From Thiomicrorhabdus xiamenensis (GTDB lineage Bacteria > Pseudomonadota > Gammaproteobacteria > Thiomicrospirales > Thiomicrospiraceae): a stretch of 64,000 bases of DNA. The DNA lies in NCBI RefSeq assembly GCF_013282625.1, contig NZ_CP054020.1:1116001-1180000 (forward strand), written 5' to 3'. Shown here one piece after another: positions 36,186 through 45,319 of this stretch (within the stretch, counting starts at the first letter, position 1; each line of letters starts with the position of its first letter). Position numbers and translations under genes: made by a program. The notes under the pieces are model-generated. The model saw nothing but the letters and a program-made list of their open reading frames with translations. It did no database searches and was not told the DNA's origin.

Positions 36186-37294
36186 TGTTCATCCTTGTCT
36201 TGCAAATCAGCGATTTTCCTGTCTGCTGGCAGCGATTTGATATACAGATCGTGCTTGCTGTAAGGAATTTCAATTCCTTCCTGATGGAACCGTTTATAAA
36301 TCTGGGTGTTCATGCTGTCGATCACGCGACCACGGATTTCCGGATCGGAAATCCATATCAGGACTTCCAAATCGAGACTGGAAGCGCCGAAACTGCGAAA
36401 GCGTACACGCGGCTCCGGCTCAGCACAAACTTCGCTTTCCGCCAGAGCAACTTCCATCAATACGCGCTTTACCTGATCAATATCGGAGGTGTAGGAGACG
36501 CCAACCGGTACGCGTACCCGCGAACGGATATCGCGGCCGGCACTTTCATTGATGATCTTGCCATTGGCGATAATCGCGTTGGGAACATTCACTTCCAGGT
36601 CATCGCGCGTCAGAATCCGTGTCGAGCGCAGACCGATATGGGTTACTTTACCGCGTTCACCGGAGTCGATCACGATATAGTCCCCGATCTTGTAAGGGGA
36701 GTCGGCAAGAATAAAAACACCGGAGAGCAGATTGGCGATGGTGTCTTTGGCGGCGAAACCGACGGCGATCCCGATAATCCCGGCAGAAGCCAGCCAGGCG
36801 GTCATATCGATATCCCAGGTGATAAACAGCAGGTAGACGATCAGCAGAATAATTACGACCGAAGAGATGTTCTGCATTAACGGCAGTGTCTGCGGCTTGA
36901 TAATCGATCCTTGCGCATTAAGTGCGCTGAAACGCTGTAAATAGAATTGCGAAGAGCGGTAAAAGAACTGTCCCCAGATCAGGATGTCGATGCTGCGGAA
37001 GAGATCATGGAGCAAGCCCAATTGGCGCTCGCTGAGCGAAAACAGTATCAGGATATTGCCAAGCGCAAACAACAGGATCGAAATACTTAACGGATAGCGT
37101 AACCCTTTAAGAACAAAGTGGGTGACCGGGTGTTCAGCGGCGAGAAAGCGATGTTTTGCCAAAGAAGAGAGTGTGAAATTTCCGATCAGCAGGATTACCA
37201 GTGCGACCAGGCCGATCATGAACGCATCAACCCAGATCGAATTCATTGTCAGAAGTTGCTGCAAGTTTTCCCAGCTGAATTGTTGATCCGACAT
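36182..37294 (-). CDS. MscS-family mechanosensitive channel
   Basis: 370 residues. Four to five membrane helices, the last being the pore helix WLASAGIIGIAVGFAAKDTIANLLSG region (about residues 168-192), followed by the soluble beta domain GDYIVIDSGERGKVTHIGLRS and DDLEVNVPNAIIANGKI. Releases solutes on osmotic down-shock. It heads a run with cobO, cobD, cbiB and btuF and overlaps cobO by 4 bases. A good AGGGAGAG site precedes its ATG. No cobalamin riboswitch lies upstream. Confidence 0.9.
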   Translation of the reverse strand: MSDQQFSWENLQQLLTMNSIWVDAFMIGLVALVILLIGNFTLSSLAKHRFLAAEHPVTHFVLKGLRYPLSISILLFALGNILILFSLSERQLGLLHDLFRSIDILIWGQFFYRSSQFYLQRFSALNAQGSIIKPQTLPLMQNISSVVIILLIVYLLFITWDIDMTAWLASAGIIGIAVGFAAKDTIANLLSGVFILADSPYKIGDYIVIDSGERGKVTHIGLRSTRILTRDDLEVNVPNAIIANGKIINESAGRDIRSRVRVPVGVSYTSDIDQVKRVLMEVALAESEVCAEPEPRVRFRSFGASSLDLEVLIWISDPEIRGRVIDSMNTQIYKRFHQEGIEIPYSKHDLYIKSLPADRKIADLQDKDEQ

Positions 37295-37382
37295 TTTCTC
37301 TCCCTTGAAAACAAACTGTACGCTAAAGCGCTTATTTTAACGGATAGCGGTACGCTTCGCTGTTAAAGTGAACGCGGTTCCG

Positions 37383-37919
37383 TTAACGGAACTCGACCGC
37401 CAGTTCTTGCGCATAGCGCTTCAAGAAATCATTTTGTAACTGGCATACGGGAACCAGAGGGTCTTGACGTTTCTCCCGTGCAGTTTGCAAAGCCTGCGAT
37501 AACTCGATTCCTGCCTCCAACATCAAGCTGACTGCGACGGTTCCGGCACGTCCTCTGCCGCCATGACAGTGGATTGCCACTTTAGCCCCTTGTTCAATTT
37601 GCGGTAACAGTTGGCGATTAAATCTCTGTAAGCTATCGAAGTCCGGTACGTCCATATCCTTGATCGGAAAGTGCAGGAACTGCATGCCGGCCTGAAGGCT
37701 GAGCGGCTCTTCGTCAAGCAGTTGCAAGGCTTCCATTTCCGGCTGGCGTAACAGACTCACTAAATGCGTGACGCCGTTGTTGCGATAAAACGCGATATCG
37801 GCGGCAAGCGTTTCCGTATTGGGTTTCGGCATCATAATGATTTCACCGCTGCCGATTTGGCAGATGGGAAAGACAGGCGGTTGATCGTTATTGTGATGGG
37901 TTTGATTCAGTGGATTCAT
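37383..37919 (-). CDS. Dual-specificity / tyrosine phosphatase family protein
   Basis: 178 residues from the ATG at 37919. The cysteine phosphatase loop is HCHGGRGRAGT, a CX5R motif with C118 and R124, and an upstream acid loop FPIKDMDVPD (D88 or D90) can act as the general acid. It resembles the CDKN3-like group found in proteobacteria. The reading frame stays open to an ATG at 38045, but the extra 42 residues are not conserved-looking and that start has no better ribosome site. The substrate is unknown. Confidence 0.78.
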   Translation of the reverse strand: MNPLNQTHHNNDQPPVFPICQIGSGEIIMMPKPNTETLAADIAFYRNNGVTHLVSLLRQPEMEALQLLDEEPLSLQAGMQFLHFPIKDMDVPDFDSLQRFNRQLLPQIEQGAKVAIHCHGGRGRAGTVAVSLMLEAGIELSQALQTAREKRQDPLVPVCQLQNDFLKRYAQELAVEFR

Positions 37920-38315
37920 GTGCCTATTCAACTCTTGAAATTTGCTGCCTAGTCTAGCCGAAATGATGCGTCCGGAAAAATTTATTCTGTCGCCGTTGGG
38001 GGTGATTGGATAGGGAAGTGTGTCTTGATGAGCCAGAAAGGTCATAGACTCGTTTAATTGATTGATTTTAATGATATTTATCGTTAATGAAATAGGCGGG
38101 GATAAAATGCACAGAAATTCACATTTTTTGTGGATAACTCCAGGATAATCCTGTTATTAAACTTTTAAGTCACTGATATTACATGGTGTTTTCCATCGCT
38201 GATTAAAAAGTAAGCAACGCCTGTTTTTAGTAAAGATTTTCTTGTTTTTTGACAGGGCGTAATTGCAGCTTAAAAAGTGAATAAATGCAATTGAAATGCA
38301 AGGTGCAAGGGCTGT
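37920..38315. other. Gene-free stretch between the phosphatase and the globin-coupled cyclase
   Basis: About 400 bases. The first 125 are the unlikely N-terminal extension of the phosphatase frame; the rest is AT-rich. It contains one perfect DnaA-box sequence TTATCCACA on the minus strand (38129-38137) and, 4 bases on, a palindrome CAGGATAATCCTG (38141-38153) that could be an operator. I see nothing else in it. Confidence 0.45.
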
Positions 38316-38343
38316 AAAAAAGGACGCCAAAGCGTCCTTTTTT
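38316..38343. terminator. Bidirectional terminator
   Basis: AAAAAAGGACGC (38316-38327), a CAAA loop with one further base, and GCGTCCTTTTTT (38332-38343). It ends the minus-strand cyclase gene and could also end plus-strand read-through. Confidence 0.9.
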
Positions 38344-38388
38344 TGGATTGAATTAGAACATTATTGCACTTGGCTAAACGCACGCTTC

Positions 38389-39756
38389 CTATATTTCATA
38401 ACGGTCTTTACCGTTGTGTTTCGCTTGATAAAGGTTCTCATCCGCGCGTTTGATCACCTGTTCGAAATCAGGATGTTCATTGAAGGGCGCCAAACCGAGA
38501 GAGACCGTGATTTGCAAACGATGGTTATTGCTGACTTCAATTTCCAGCTGGCGAACCGCTTTCAGCAGCTTTTGTGCGAGTATCTGTGCATTCTCAATCG
38601 GGGTTTCCGGTAACAGCAACAGGAACTCTTCACCCCCGTAACGAAATGCGTAATCGGTGATTCTCAAAGTTCGTTTAATCAGCAGTCCGAGCTGCGACAA
38701 CACCAAGTCGCCGGCCTGATGACCATGAATATCATTAATCTGTTTGAAATCGTCGATATCGAGCATAATGATGCTGTAAGGCTGTTTGGAATTAATCGCC
38801 AGTTTGGTTTCGCTTTTGAGAATTGGCGCCAGAAAACGGCGTTCGATCAGCGTGGTCAAGGTGTCTTCGCGGGCGGCGTTGTCGATATTGCGCTCGGAAA
38901 TCTGCCCCAGAAGCCAGCCGCACTCATTCCCCAACTCCGTTATCTGCTGAATGGTCTGTCGTCTTTGAACCGGGTCGGAATCCGGTAGTCGATTCACCAG
39001 ATCCTGCAGTTCGTCGACCAGCTGCTTTATTTTCGAAGTGGTCTTTTCATCCTGACAGGCGTAGCCGATTTTATGTCGAATCCAGAGTGCAAACTCCTGA
39101 TTTTGCAGATTCAAATGCGATGTTTGCGAAGTGGTCAAAAGGCCGCTCATCAGCTGACTGATCCAGTTAAACAGAGACGCTTTGATGCGTTCGACTTCGA
39201 TGGCGATCTCATGCGCGTTACTGCGGGAACGGTATTCCTGTGCGGCGCGTTCCTGAGTGACATGATCGTCGATATAAGATTCGTTAATCAGTGTCAGACT
39301 TGAATCAAGCAGATTATTCAAAACCCGATAAAAGGCGATTTTTTCCGTAGCGGGCAAATCGCTTACCTGATACAGCAACTCATAAAATCGGTTCTTGATG
39401 ATGCTCATAGCGTGATTAACGGCCGTCATCGGGACCCCGACACGGGCATGGACGGCTCCGACATGGCGGTGCTTGAGAATCATCGCCTGATAATCCTCTT
39501 CTTTATATTGCGGGCTTAACGTCTCCAGCAACCATTTTTTCAACTCGGTTTTCAGATGCGTTTCCACAACAGCGCTACTGAGAAATTGAGCACCGATCGG
39601 GTCCGGCAATAATATCTCGTAGAACGTCTCGATACATTGCTCAATGCAGGCCGCAATCAAATCATGGTTTTTATCCAGAAGCTGATTGTTTTCAGGGGTA
39701 TACAGGTTGGCAACGAAATATTGATTAAGGGACTTCGCGGTATCGGTTATCGGCAT
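38389..39756 (-). CDS. Globin-coupled diguanylate cyclase (DosC-like)
   Basis: 455 residues, no signal peptide or membrane helix. The N-terminal 170 residues match the globin-coupled sensor fold, with the probable haem ligand H103 in HVGAVHARVGVPM. A helical linker (about 180-290) leads to the GGDEF domain with LDIDDFKQINDIHGHQAGD and the active-site loop RYGGEEFLLLLPE. It should make cyclic-di-GMP under control of bound oxygen or another gas. It stands alone between its terminator and cobQ. Confidence 0.88.
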   Translation of the reverse strand: MPITDTAKSLNQYFVANLYTPENNQLLDKNHDLIAACIEQCIETFYEILLPDPIGAQFLSSAVVETHLKTELKKWLLETLSPQYKEEDYQAMILKHRHVGAVHARVGVPMTAVNHAMSIIKNRFYELLYQVSDLPATEKIAFYRVLNNLLDSSLTLINESYIDDHVTQERAAQEYRSRSNAHEIAIEVERIKASLFNWISQLMSGLLTTSQTSHLNLQNQEFALWIRHKIGYACQDEKTTSKIKQLVDELQDLVNRLPDSDPVQRRQTIQQITELGNECGWLLGQISERNIDNAAREDTLTTLIERRFLAPILKSETKLAINSKQPYSIIMLDIDDFKQINDIHGHQAGDLVLSQLGLLIKRTLRITDYAFRYGGEEFLLLLPETPIENAQILAQKLLKAVRQLEIEVSNNHRLQITVSLGLAPFNEHPDFEQVIKRADENLYQAKHNGKDRYEI

Positions 39757-39909
39757 AGGGAATAAGTTTTTTTGAAATAATTAAACCACTAATTATATAG
39801 GGTTAAAGAAGTCGTGATAATCGAAAAGGTTTATAAACCTGGATTGTTTGCGCTAAGGATGTATTAATCGCTGTGCAATGGGGTAAAAGTGTCCCCTATG
39901 GATGGGCTT

Positions 39910-41388
39910 TTAACGCTTTGTGACAACGGTTCCGGTTTGCATAACCGATAGGATCTGCTCGATATCCAAATGTATTTCAAAGCAATCGGCAAGACGGTTC
40001 AATTGCCGCTCGCGAAGATCGTACAGATCAAGCGGTTCGCTGTTTTCCATTCCGGCCCATTGCAATAAAGACTGTAGCGCCTCAGGCCGGTCGAAAAGGC
40101 CGTGACAGTAACTGGCCAGAATTTGATTGTCTTCACTGATGGCACCGTCCGTCTCCCCGTTGGCATAGCGGATTGCCGAACGCAATCCGGCAAAGTCCGT
40201 GGTTCCCTGATGGATTTCATAGCCCTGTATTTCAGCAGCGCCGTGGAGATTGAGTATTCCTCTACGGTTAAGCAGCTGTTTATCGCTTTGAAAGGTTGTG
40301 CTGTAGGGCATCAATCCAAGCCCTGCAGCCTCGCTTGTCTCGGACTCGATCTTTTCAGGATCGAGTAATTGACGACCGAGCATCTGTAATCCGCCGCAGA
40401 TTCCGATCAGTTTGCCGCCATAGCGCAGATGTGTGTTCAGATAGGATTCCCAGCCTTGCGATTTGAGCCAGTTCAGATCGGCGATAACGCTCTTTGAGCC
40501 CGGCAGTATGACTAGATCGGCCGGTGGAATGGCCTGATGATGCTTAATCCACTGAAAATTGACTTGAGGGTGCTGGATCAGCGGGTCAAGGTCGGTGTGG
40601 TTGGAAATATGTGGCAGCAACGGACAGACAACTTTTAAGGTTTGTCTGTCTTGAATCGCTTCCATTTCCTGATGAATGGCATCTTCGGCATCGAGATGCA
40701 AGCCGTGCAGATAAGGCAGTACGCCGAGAACCGGTTTAGCAGTTTTTTGTTCCAGCCAGTCGAGACCGTCCTGCAGCAGTTTAATGTCGCCGCGAAAACG
40801 GTTAATGATAAATCCCTTGATCCGATCCCTTTCAGATTCGCTCAGACACGCCAGTGTTCCGATGATATGAGCAAAGACGCCGCCTTTATCGATATCGGCG
40901 ACCAGAATCACCGGACAATCAACTTCTTCGGCAAAGCCCATATTGGCAATGTCTCCCTGTCGCAGGTTGATCTCAGCGGGTGAACCGGCGCCTTCGACAA
41001 GTATGTTGGAGTATTGTTGCGAGAGAATTTGAAAGGAATCGAAAACCGCTTGCGCGGCTTTCGGTTTGTAAGCGTGATAATCCATGGCGTCGAGATTGCC
41101 GATGGCGTGACCTTGGAGAATAACCTGAGCTCCGGTATCCGAGTTCGGTTTCAGCAACACCGGATTCATATGCACCGACAGAGGTACCTTGGCTGCGATA
41201 GCCTGTAGCGCCTGTGCCCGGCCGATTTCACCACCGTCTGCGGTGACCGCCGAATTGAGAGCCATATTCTGCGGTTTAAAGGGGGAAACTTGAATCCCTT
41301 TTTGCTGCAAAACACGGCATAAACCGGCAACAACGGTACTTTTGCCCGCATCGGAAGTACAGCCTTGGATCATCAAGCTGTGAGTCAC
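39910..41388 (-). CDS. cobQ: Cobyric acid synthase
   Basis: 492 residues. Amidates four carboxylates of adenosylcobyrinic acid a,c-diamide using glutamine. The N-terminal ATP-binding domain starts with [19 protein letters not shown]; a class I glutamine amidotransferase domain with the nucleophile Cys in [12 protein letters not shown] occupies about residues 250-440. The C-terminal [11 protein letters not shown] gives the catalytic His. It follows the BtuB-like gene by 12 bases, so it is probably under the same riboswitch. Confidence 0.96.
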   Translation of the reverse strand: MTHSLMIQGCTSDAGKSTVVAGLCRVLQQKGIQVSPFKPQNMALNSAVTADGGEIGRAQALQAIAAKVPLSVHMNPVLLKPNSDTGAQVILQGHAIGNLDAMDYHAYKPKAAQAVFDSFQILSQQYSNILVEGAGSPAEINLRQGDIANMGFAEEVDCPVILVADIDKGGVFAHIIGTLACLSESERDRIKGFIINRFRGDIKLLQDGLDWLEQKTAKPVLGVLPYLHGLHLDAEDAIHQEMEAIQDRQTLKVVCPLLPHISNHTDLDPLIQHPQVNFQWIKHHQAIPPADLVILPGSKSVIADLNWLKSQGWESYLNTHLRYGGKLIGICGGLQMLGRQLLDPEKIESETSEAAGLGLMPYSTTFQSDKQLLNRRGILNLHGAAEIQGYEIHQGTTDFAGLRSAIRYANGETDGAISEDNQILASYCHGLFDRPEALQSLLQWAGMENSEPLDLYDLRERQLNRLADCFEIHLDIEQILSVMQTGTVVTKR

Positions 41389-41400
41389 TTTAACTGCTCT

Positions 41401-43356
41401 TTAGAACTGGTAGCTGGCAGAGACATAGTAGTATCGCTCATAGTCAGTCGCATAGACGACACTGCCTGTTGATCGGTACAAATATAAACCGTTCGCTTCA
41501 TCAAACAGATTGTCAATGCCGAACTGAACGCTGAGATGCTTGTTCGACAGTTGGTAGCTGATGTCAGTCGTTTTGTAACCGGGCGCTTTGTCGGCAACAT
41601 TGGCAAAGTCATCAATCATAAAGCTGTCCGAAGTCTGCTTGTGACTGACGGCGATGCGGTGCTGCGGAAGCGCGGAAATCAGCGGGCTGGTAAATTGATA
41701 ACGGGCATCGAGTTTAATCGTATGCGCCGGTGCCGACGGCAGAGTATTTCCGCTGTAGTCCTCTCCTGCTTCCCGGTCAATAACGGCATCGACGTAGTTA
41801 TAGGCTATTCCGTATGAGAAGGCATCGTCGCCACGCGACAGAGACAGGTTTACACCTTGTTTATGGCTCTCATCAATATTAGTGTTGCGGCTTCCCCATG
41901 GCAGTGCCGAGTTGTAGTAGATCTCATTGGTCAAATCGATATAAAACAGTTCGGCTTTCAGGTTGAATGCCTGTTGATTTAACTTGTAGCCGAGCGTAAA
42001 AGTGTCGCTTTCCTGAGGTTCGATATTGTCATTGAAGCTGCCACCTTCAAACAAGCGATCAAAGTTCGGAACCAGAAACGCATGGTTATAGCTGGCGTAA
42101 AGCGCTGACTGGGCGTTAAGCAGATAGTTGACGCCAACTTCATAAGCGTTTAAATCATCGTCGCCTTCATTTTGGTCGGCATACTCGAACTGCTGTTTTC
42201 GGTAACCGGCATTAATGACGGTTTTGTCATTCAGATCAATACTGGCGGAGACGTATGCCGCCTGATCTTCTCTGGATTTATCCCCGTAAGTTCCTGTAAC
42301 CTCTGAACGATTCTTACTGAGGCCATAGCGGATAATGGCCGAATTCAGGATGGTCTTGAGGTCGAGTTTATGATCGGTGATCTCGTAATCCGTCTCGCTC
42401 GAGTAGGTGATGTAAGCCGAGTTTTTGTTTCGTTTGTTTAAGGTATACTCGAGAATCGTGTTGTCTGCCAGTTCACTTGAGAACAGAAGTTTTTTGGTGA
42501 TGACATCATACGTCTGTTCGGTGGAACCCGAAGACAGATCTGCATCCGGGTTAGTCTCAAATTCGTCAATGCTCATGGCGCCGGCATAGTTGACGGTCGA
42601 ATCGTTTTTAGCAATGCCGATCATCAGACGCGTTCCTGCTTTTTCAACACCGAGGCGGGTAGAGAAATTGGTGTTTTCACTACTGTTTCGAGTGCCGTCC
42701 GATGTGATTTCTTTTGAACCGTCGCTCTTGAAGGTTTCGAAGTTCATGTTCCCCAAAAGCTTGTAACCCTTATGGGTTTCGGTTTTTGTCGCTTGAAAGG
42801 ATTTGCTTACCGTATTGTTGGCGCCGTAAGAGACCGTGGCGCTAAGGGCGTCATGGCTGCTGAATTCGCGATTGGTGTTGATAATAATGGCTCCGGCAAC
42901 CGCGCCGTTACCATAGAGAACGGAACCCGAACCGCGGAGAATTTGAATCTCTTGAATAGCGCTCAATGGAATACTGCTCAGTTGCTGAGGAACCAGGTCA
43001 ATATTATTGATGGAGATACCATCGATAATAACCTGGATATTTTCGCCGCCATTGGTTCCAAAACCATTCATATCCAGTCTCGGAGCAAGCGGGTTGCCGT
43101 AGCTCGGTTGCACCGATAACGTCGTTTTCTGATTCAGAAAGTCGCTTAAAGAACGCGAACCGCTTTCTTGAATGTCCTTGGTGTCATAGGACTCGACGGA
43201 GTAAGCTGTTTGCAGGTTGTCGGATATAACCGGCGTTTCGGATACAAAAATAGTTTCCAGCAAAGAGGATTTCTGTTCAGCAACGGCTGTATCGCTGAAT
43301 AATGCGATCAGAAGAGCTGAGGAACGTTTGGATAATTTCAATTGGATTTCCTTCAT
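41401..43356 (-). CDS. btuB: TonB-dependent receptor, probable cobalamin transporter (BtuB-like)
   Basis: About 651 residues. A signal peptide ends near AVAEQ; a TonB-box-like ETIFVSETP is followed by the plug domain (SVESYDTKDIQESG to about residue 170) and a beta-barrel ending in aromatic F. The cobalamin riboswitch upstream and cobQ downstream point to vitamin B12 or cobinamide as ligand. The start is uncertain: the ATG at 43356 gives a short polar lead, and a TTG five codons in has AAGGA at good spacing. Confidence 0.88.
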   Translation of the reverse strand: MKEIQLKLSKRSSALLIALFSDTAVAEQKSSLLETIFVSETPVISDNLQTAYSVESYDTKDIQESGSRSLSDFLNQKTTLSVQPSYGNPLAPRLDMNGFGTNGGENIQVIIDGISINNIDLVPQQLSSIPLSAIQEIQILRGSGSVLYGNGAVAGAIIINTNREFSSHDALSATVSYGANNTVSKSFQATKTETHKGYKLLGNMNFETFKSDGSKEITSDGTRNSSENTNFSTRLGVEKAGTRLMIGIAKNDSTVNYAGAMSIDEFETNPDADLSSGSTEQTYDVITKKLLFSSELADNTILEYTLNKRNKNSAYITYSSETDYEITDHKLDLKTILNSAIIRYGLSKNRSEVTGTYGDKSREDQAAYVSASIDLNDKTVINAGYRKQQFEYADQNEGDDDLNAYEVGVNYLLNAQSALYASYNHAFLVPNFDRLFEGGSFNDNIEPQESDTFTLGYKLNQQAFNLKAELFYIDLTNEIYYNSALPWGSRNTNIDESHKQGVNLSLSRGDDAFSYGIAYNYVDAVIDREAGEDYSGNTLPSAPAHTIKLDARYQFTSPLISALPQHRIAVSHKQTSDSFMIDDFANVADKAPGYKTTDISYQLSNKHLSVQFGIDNLFDEANGLYLYRSTGSVVYATDYERYYYVSASYQF

Positions 43357-43519
43357 TTCATAAGTTATGAACGAAGGCAAAACGGTTTATCAGGCGGATA
43401 GCCCGGATAAAGAATAAATAGTCTTGTTCCGTCGCAGACAGCGAACGAGAGCAAATATGCCTATTTCTTCCGTATTGCCCACCGCAATCGGTTGAGAGCT
43501 TGCCTTACAAAGACAAGGT

Positions 43520-43728
43520 CGGATTTCCAGGCCGGTATCCGGGCTTAAGAGCGATTTCTTTGACCTTCCCGGCTAAACAGCTTGCACCGATTTAGCCAGT
43601 GGTTGGGACAAGCCCATCAAAGTTTTCTCTATTACCGTTGCGGGGGCAGCGTTGGAATTGAAAATGAATTTCGCACCAATCTTCCCGTTTAACGCCCTAT
43701 GTTAGTTAACTGGGAGCGCACCTGAAAG
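43520..43728 (-). promoter_or_regulatory. Cobalamin (B12) riboswitch
   Basis: Read on the minus strand, the conserved B12-box GCTGCCCCCGCAACGGTAAT (43631-43650) is intact. Upstream are AACGGGAAGATTGGTGCGAA and a CAGGTGCGCT element, and downstream are GCCACTG-like, CGGGAAGGTC and GATACCGGCCTGG segments in the canonical order. It lies about 160 bases before the BtuB-like start. It should lower expression of the receptor and cobQ when adenosylcobalamin is abundant. Confidence 0.93.
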
Positions 43729-43844
43729 TGGGGGATTTTAGAGTTTAAAATGCTCTAGCGCAACAACAATACGCAGCGTTTATTTTAGTCCTCTTTTGCA
43801 AGAGACAAAAGATTACAATAATCTCTGCAAAATAAGGAGAAGTT

Positions 43845-44165
43845 ATGCATCGTCGGGCGAGCCTGTTTTTATTGTTAGCGTGGGGGTTTGGCATTACCGG
43901 ATTACTGTTGGGTGTATTTCTGGAGCCAATGTGGTTTGCCCGTTTCGGAAGTCTGGTCGTTCTGTTTGCCGTCATGAGTGAATACGCGCTTCTGCACGGC
44001 GAATTTGATGTGTTGTACCGCAAGTTGGATAAGCTGGACGTCGGTGAGGATATTCCTGATCTGTCTCCCAGCAAATGGCAGCGAAAGAAAGTGTGGGCAG
44101 CGCACCTGACGGTGGTGGTCGGCACGCTGGTGTGGGGCTTCGGCGATTTATTCATCTGGTTTTAG
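43845..44165 (+). CDS. Small membrane protein, 106 residues
   Basis: Two hydrophobic segments near the N-terminus (about residues 5-22 and 30-50) and one at the C-terminus (about 86-104), separated by a charged cytoplasmic-looking loop. A very strong AAGGAGAAGTT ribosome site precedes the ATG. I do not recognise the family. It lies between the riboswitch (divergent) and rlmJ (convergent). Confidence 0.68.
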   Translation: MHRRASLFLLLAWGFGITGLLLGVFLEPMWFARFGSLVVLFAVMSEYALLHGEFDVLYRKLDKLDVGEDIPDLSPSKWQRKKVWAAHLTVVVGTLVWGFGDLFIWF

Positions 44166-44206
44166 AATAGGATGCCGGCGCGTTAAAAATGCGCTATACG
44201 AACAGA

Positions 44207-45043
44207 TTATTCTTCGACCAGTTGTTCGCTGCGATAGAACCCTTTGTTACCGCCGAGTGTTTTGGCCAGCAGCGGCAGCACCGTATCCAGTTCGGATTTG
44301 AGTGTCCACGGCGGGTTGATGACAATCATACCGCTGGCCGTCATGCCGATTTCTCTGTCGTCGGCAATGCCCAGCTCGAACAGTTGGATATTACGAATTC
44401 CGCTGTCGCGAAAACGCTTTTCGATACGGTCAATGCGCTTGCGTTCGACTACCGGATACCAAAGGGCATAAGTTCCGGTGGCAAATTTCTTATGCGCTTT
44501 ACTCAGCGCATCCACGGCGGTGTCGTAGTCCTGTTTAACCTCGTACGGCGGATCCATCAAAATAAAACCGCGTTTTTCTTTCGGCGGCAACTGCGACAGG
44601 CAGGCGTGAAATCCGTCGCTGTTGAAAACCTTGAAACGACGATCATCGGCGAAGTTGTTTTTGCAAAGCTTGTATTCGCGCGGATGCAGTTCGAAAAGGT
44701 GCGCCCGATCCGTTTCACGCAGCAGCGCCTGCGCAAACCAGGGCGATCCCGGATAACGTTTCAGTTCCGATCCACCGTTAAACGTTTTGACCAGTTGCAG
44801 ATAGCCTTCAAGCGCAGCAGGCGCTGCCGGCATAGACCAGAGTTTTGCAATGCCGTTGAGGTATTCCTGGTTTTTCTGAGCTTCACGATGTTCCAGCTGA
44901 AAAGCGCCGCTACTCGAATGGGTGTCTAGGTAGTAAAGGGGTTTGGGCTTTTGCGTCAGGTACTGAAGGATTTGAGTACTGACAAGGTGTTTGAGAACAT
45001 CGGCAAAATTGCCCGCATGGAAGGAGTGAAGGTAACTCAGCAT
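44207..45043 (-). CDS. rlmJ: 23S rRNA (adenine(2030)-N6)-methyltransferase
   Basis: 278 residues from the ATG at 45043, which restores the family's MLSYLHSFHAGNFADVLKH N-terminus; an in-frame ATG nine codons upstream adds hydrophobic residues. YLDTHSSSGAF is the family motif and the catalytic tetrapeptide is LMDPPYEV. Methylates A2030 of 23S rRNA with S-adenosylmethionine. Confidence 0.94.
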   Translation of the reverse strand: MLSYLHSFHAGNFADVLKHLVSTQILQYLTQKPKPLYYLDTHSSSGAFQLEHREAQKNQEYLNGIAKLWSMPAAPAALEGYLQLVKTFNGGSELKRYPGSPWFAQALLRETDRAHLFELHPREYKLCKNNFADDRRFKVFNSDGFHACLSQLPPKEKRGFILMDPPYEVKQDYDTAVDALSKAHKKFATGTYALWYPVVERKRIDRIEKRFRDSGIRNIQLFELGIADDREIGMTASGMIVINPPWTLKSELDTVLPLLAKTLGGNKGFYRSEQLVEE

Positions 45044-45319
45044 AACGAAAACCTGTAGAAAAAGAGTCAAATTGCCTGAAAGTTCGCGGCAAGGTTTTGA
45101 AGCTAAAGCATTTTACTCTGTTTTATGCCGGTGGCATCCTTTTTGTTAGTCTTTTATTTCGTTTTGAGGCAGATGAACAAGTGGATATCGGAATCGGTGC
45201 TGCGGATTCTATTTGCGGTAATTACCGCTTTTCTACTGGCTTCAGCGGCAATTACGATTAAACTTCTACAGAAGCCTATTGGGTTACTAAGAATAAACGG
45301 AGCGGGGTCCGGAGTCGGC

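Noticed and set aside
45125-45319. 65-residue hydrophobic N-terminal extension in frame with serA
   Set aside because: SerA proteins start at the residue encoded at 45320, which has a ribosome site; the extension is membrane-like and unlike this cytoplasmic enzyme.
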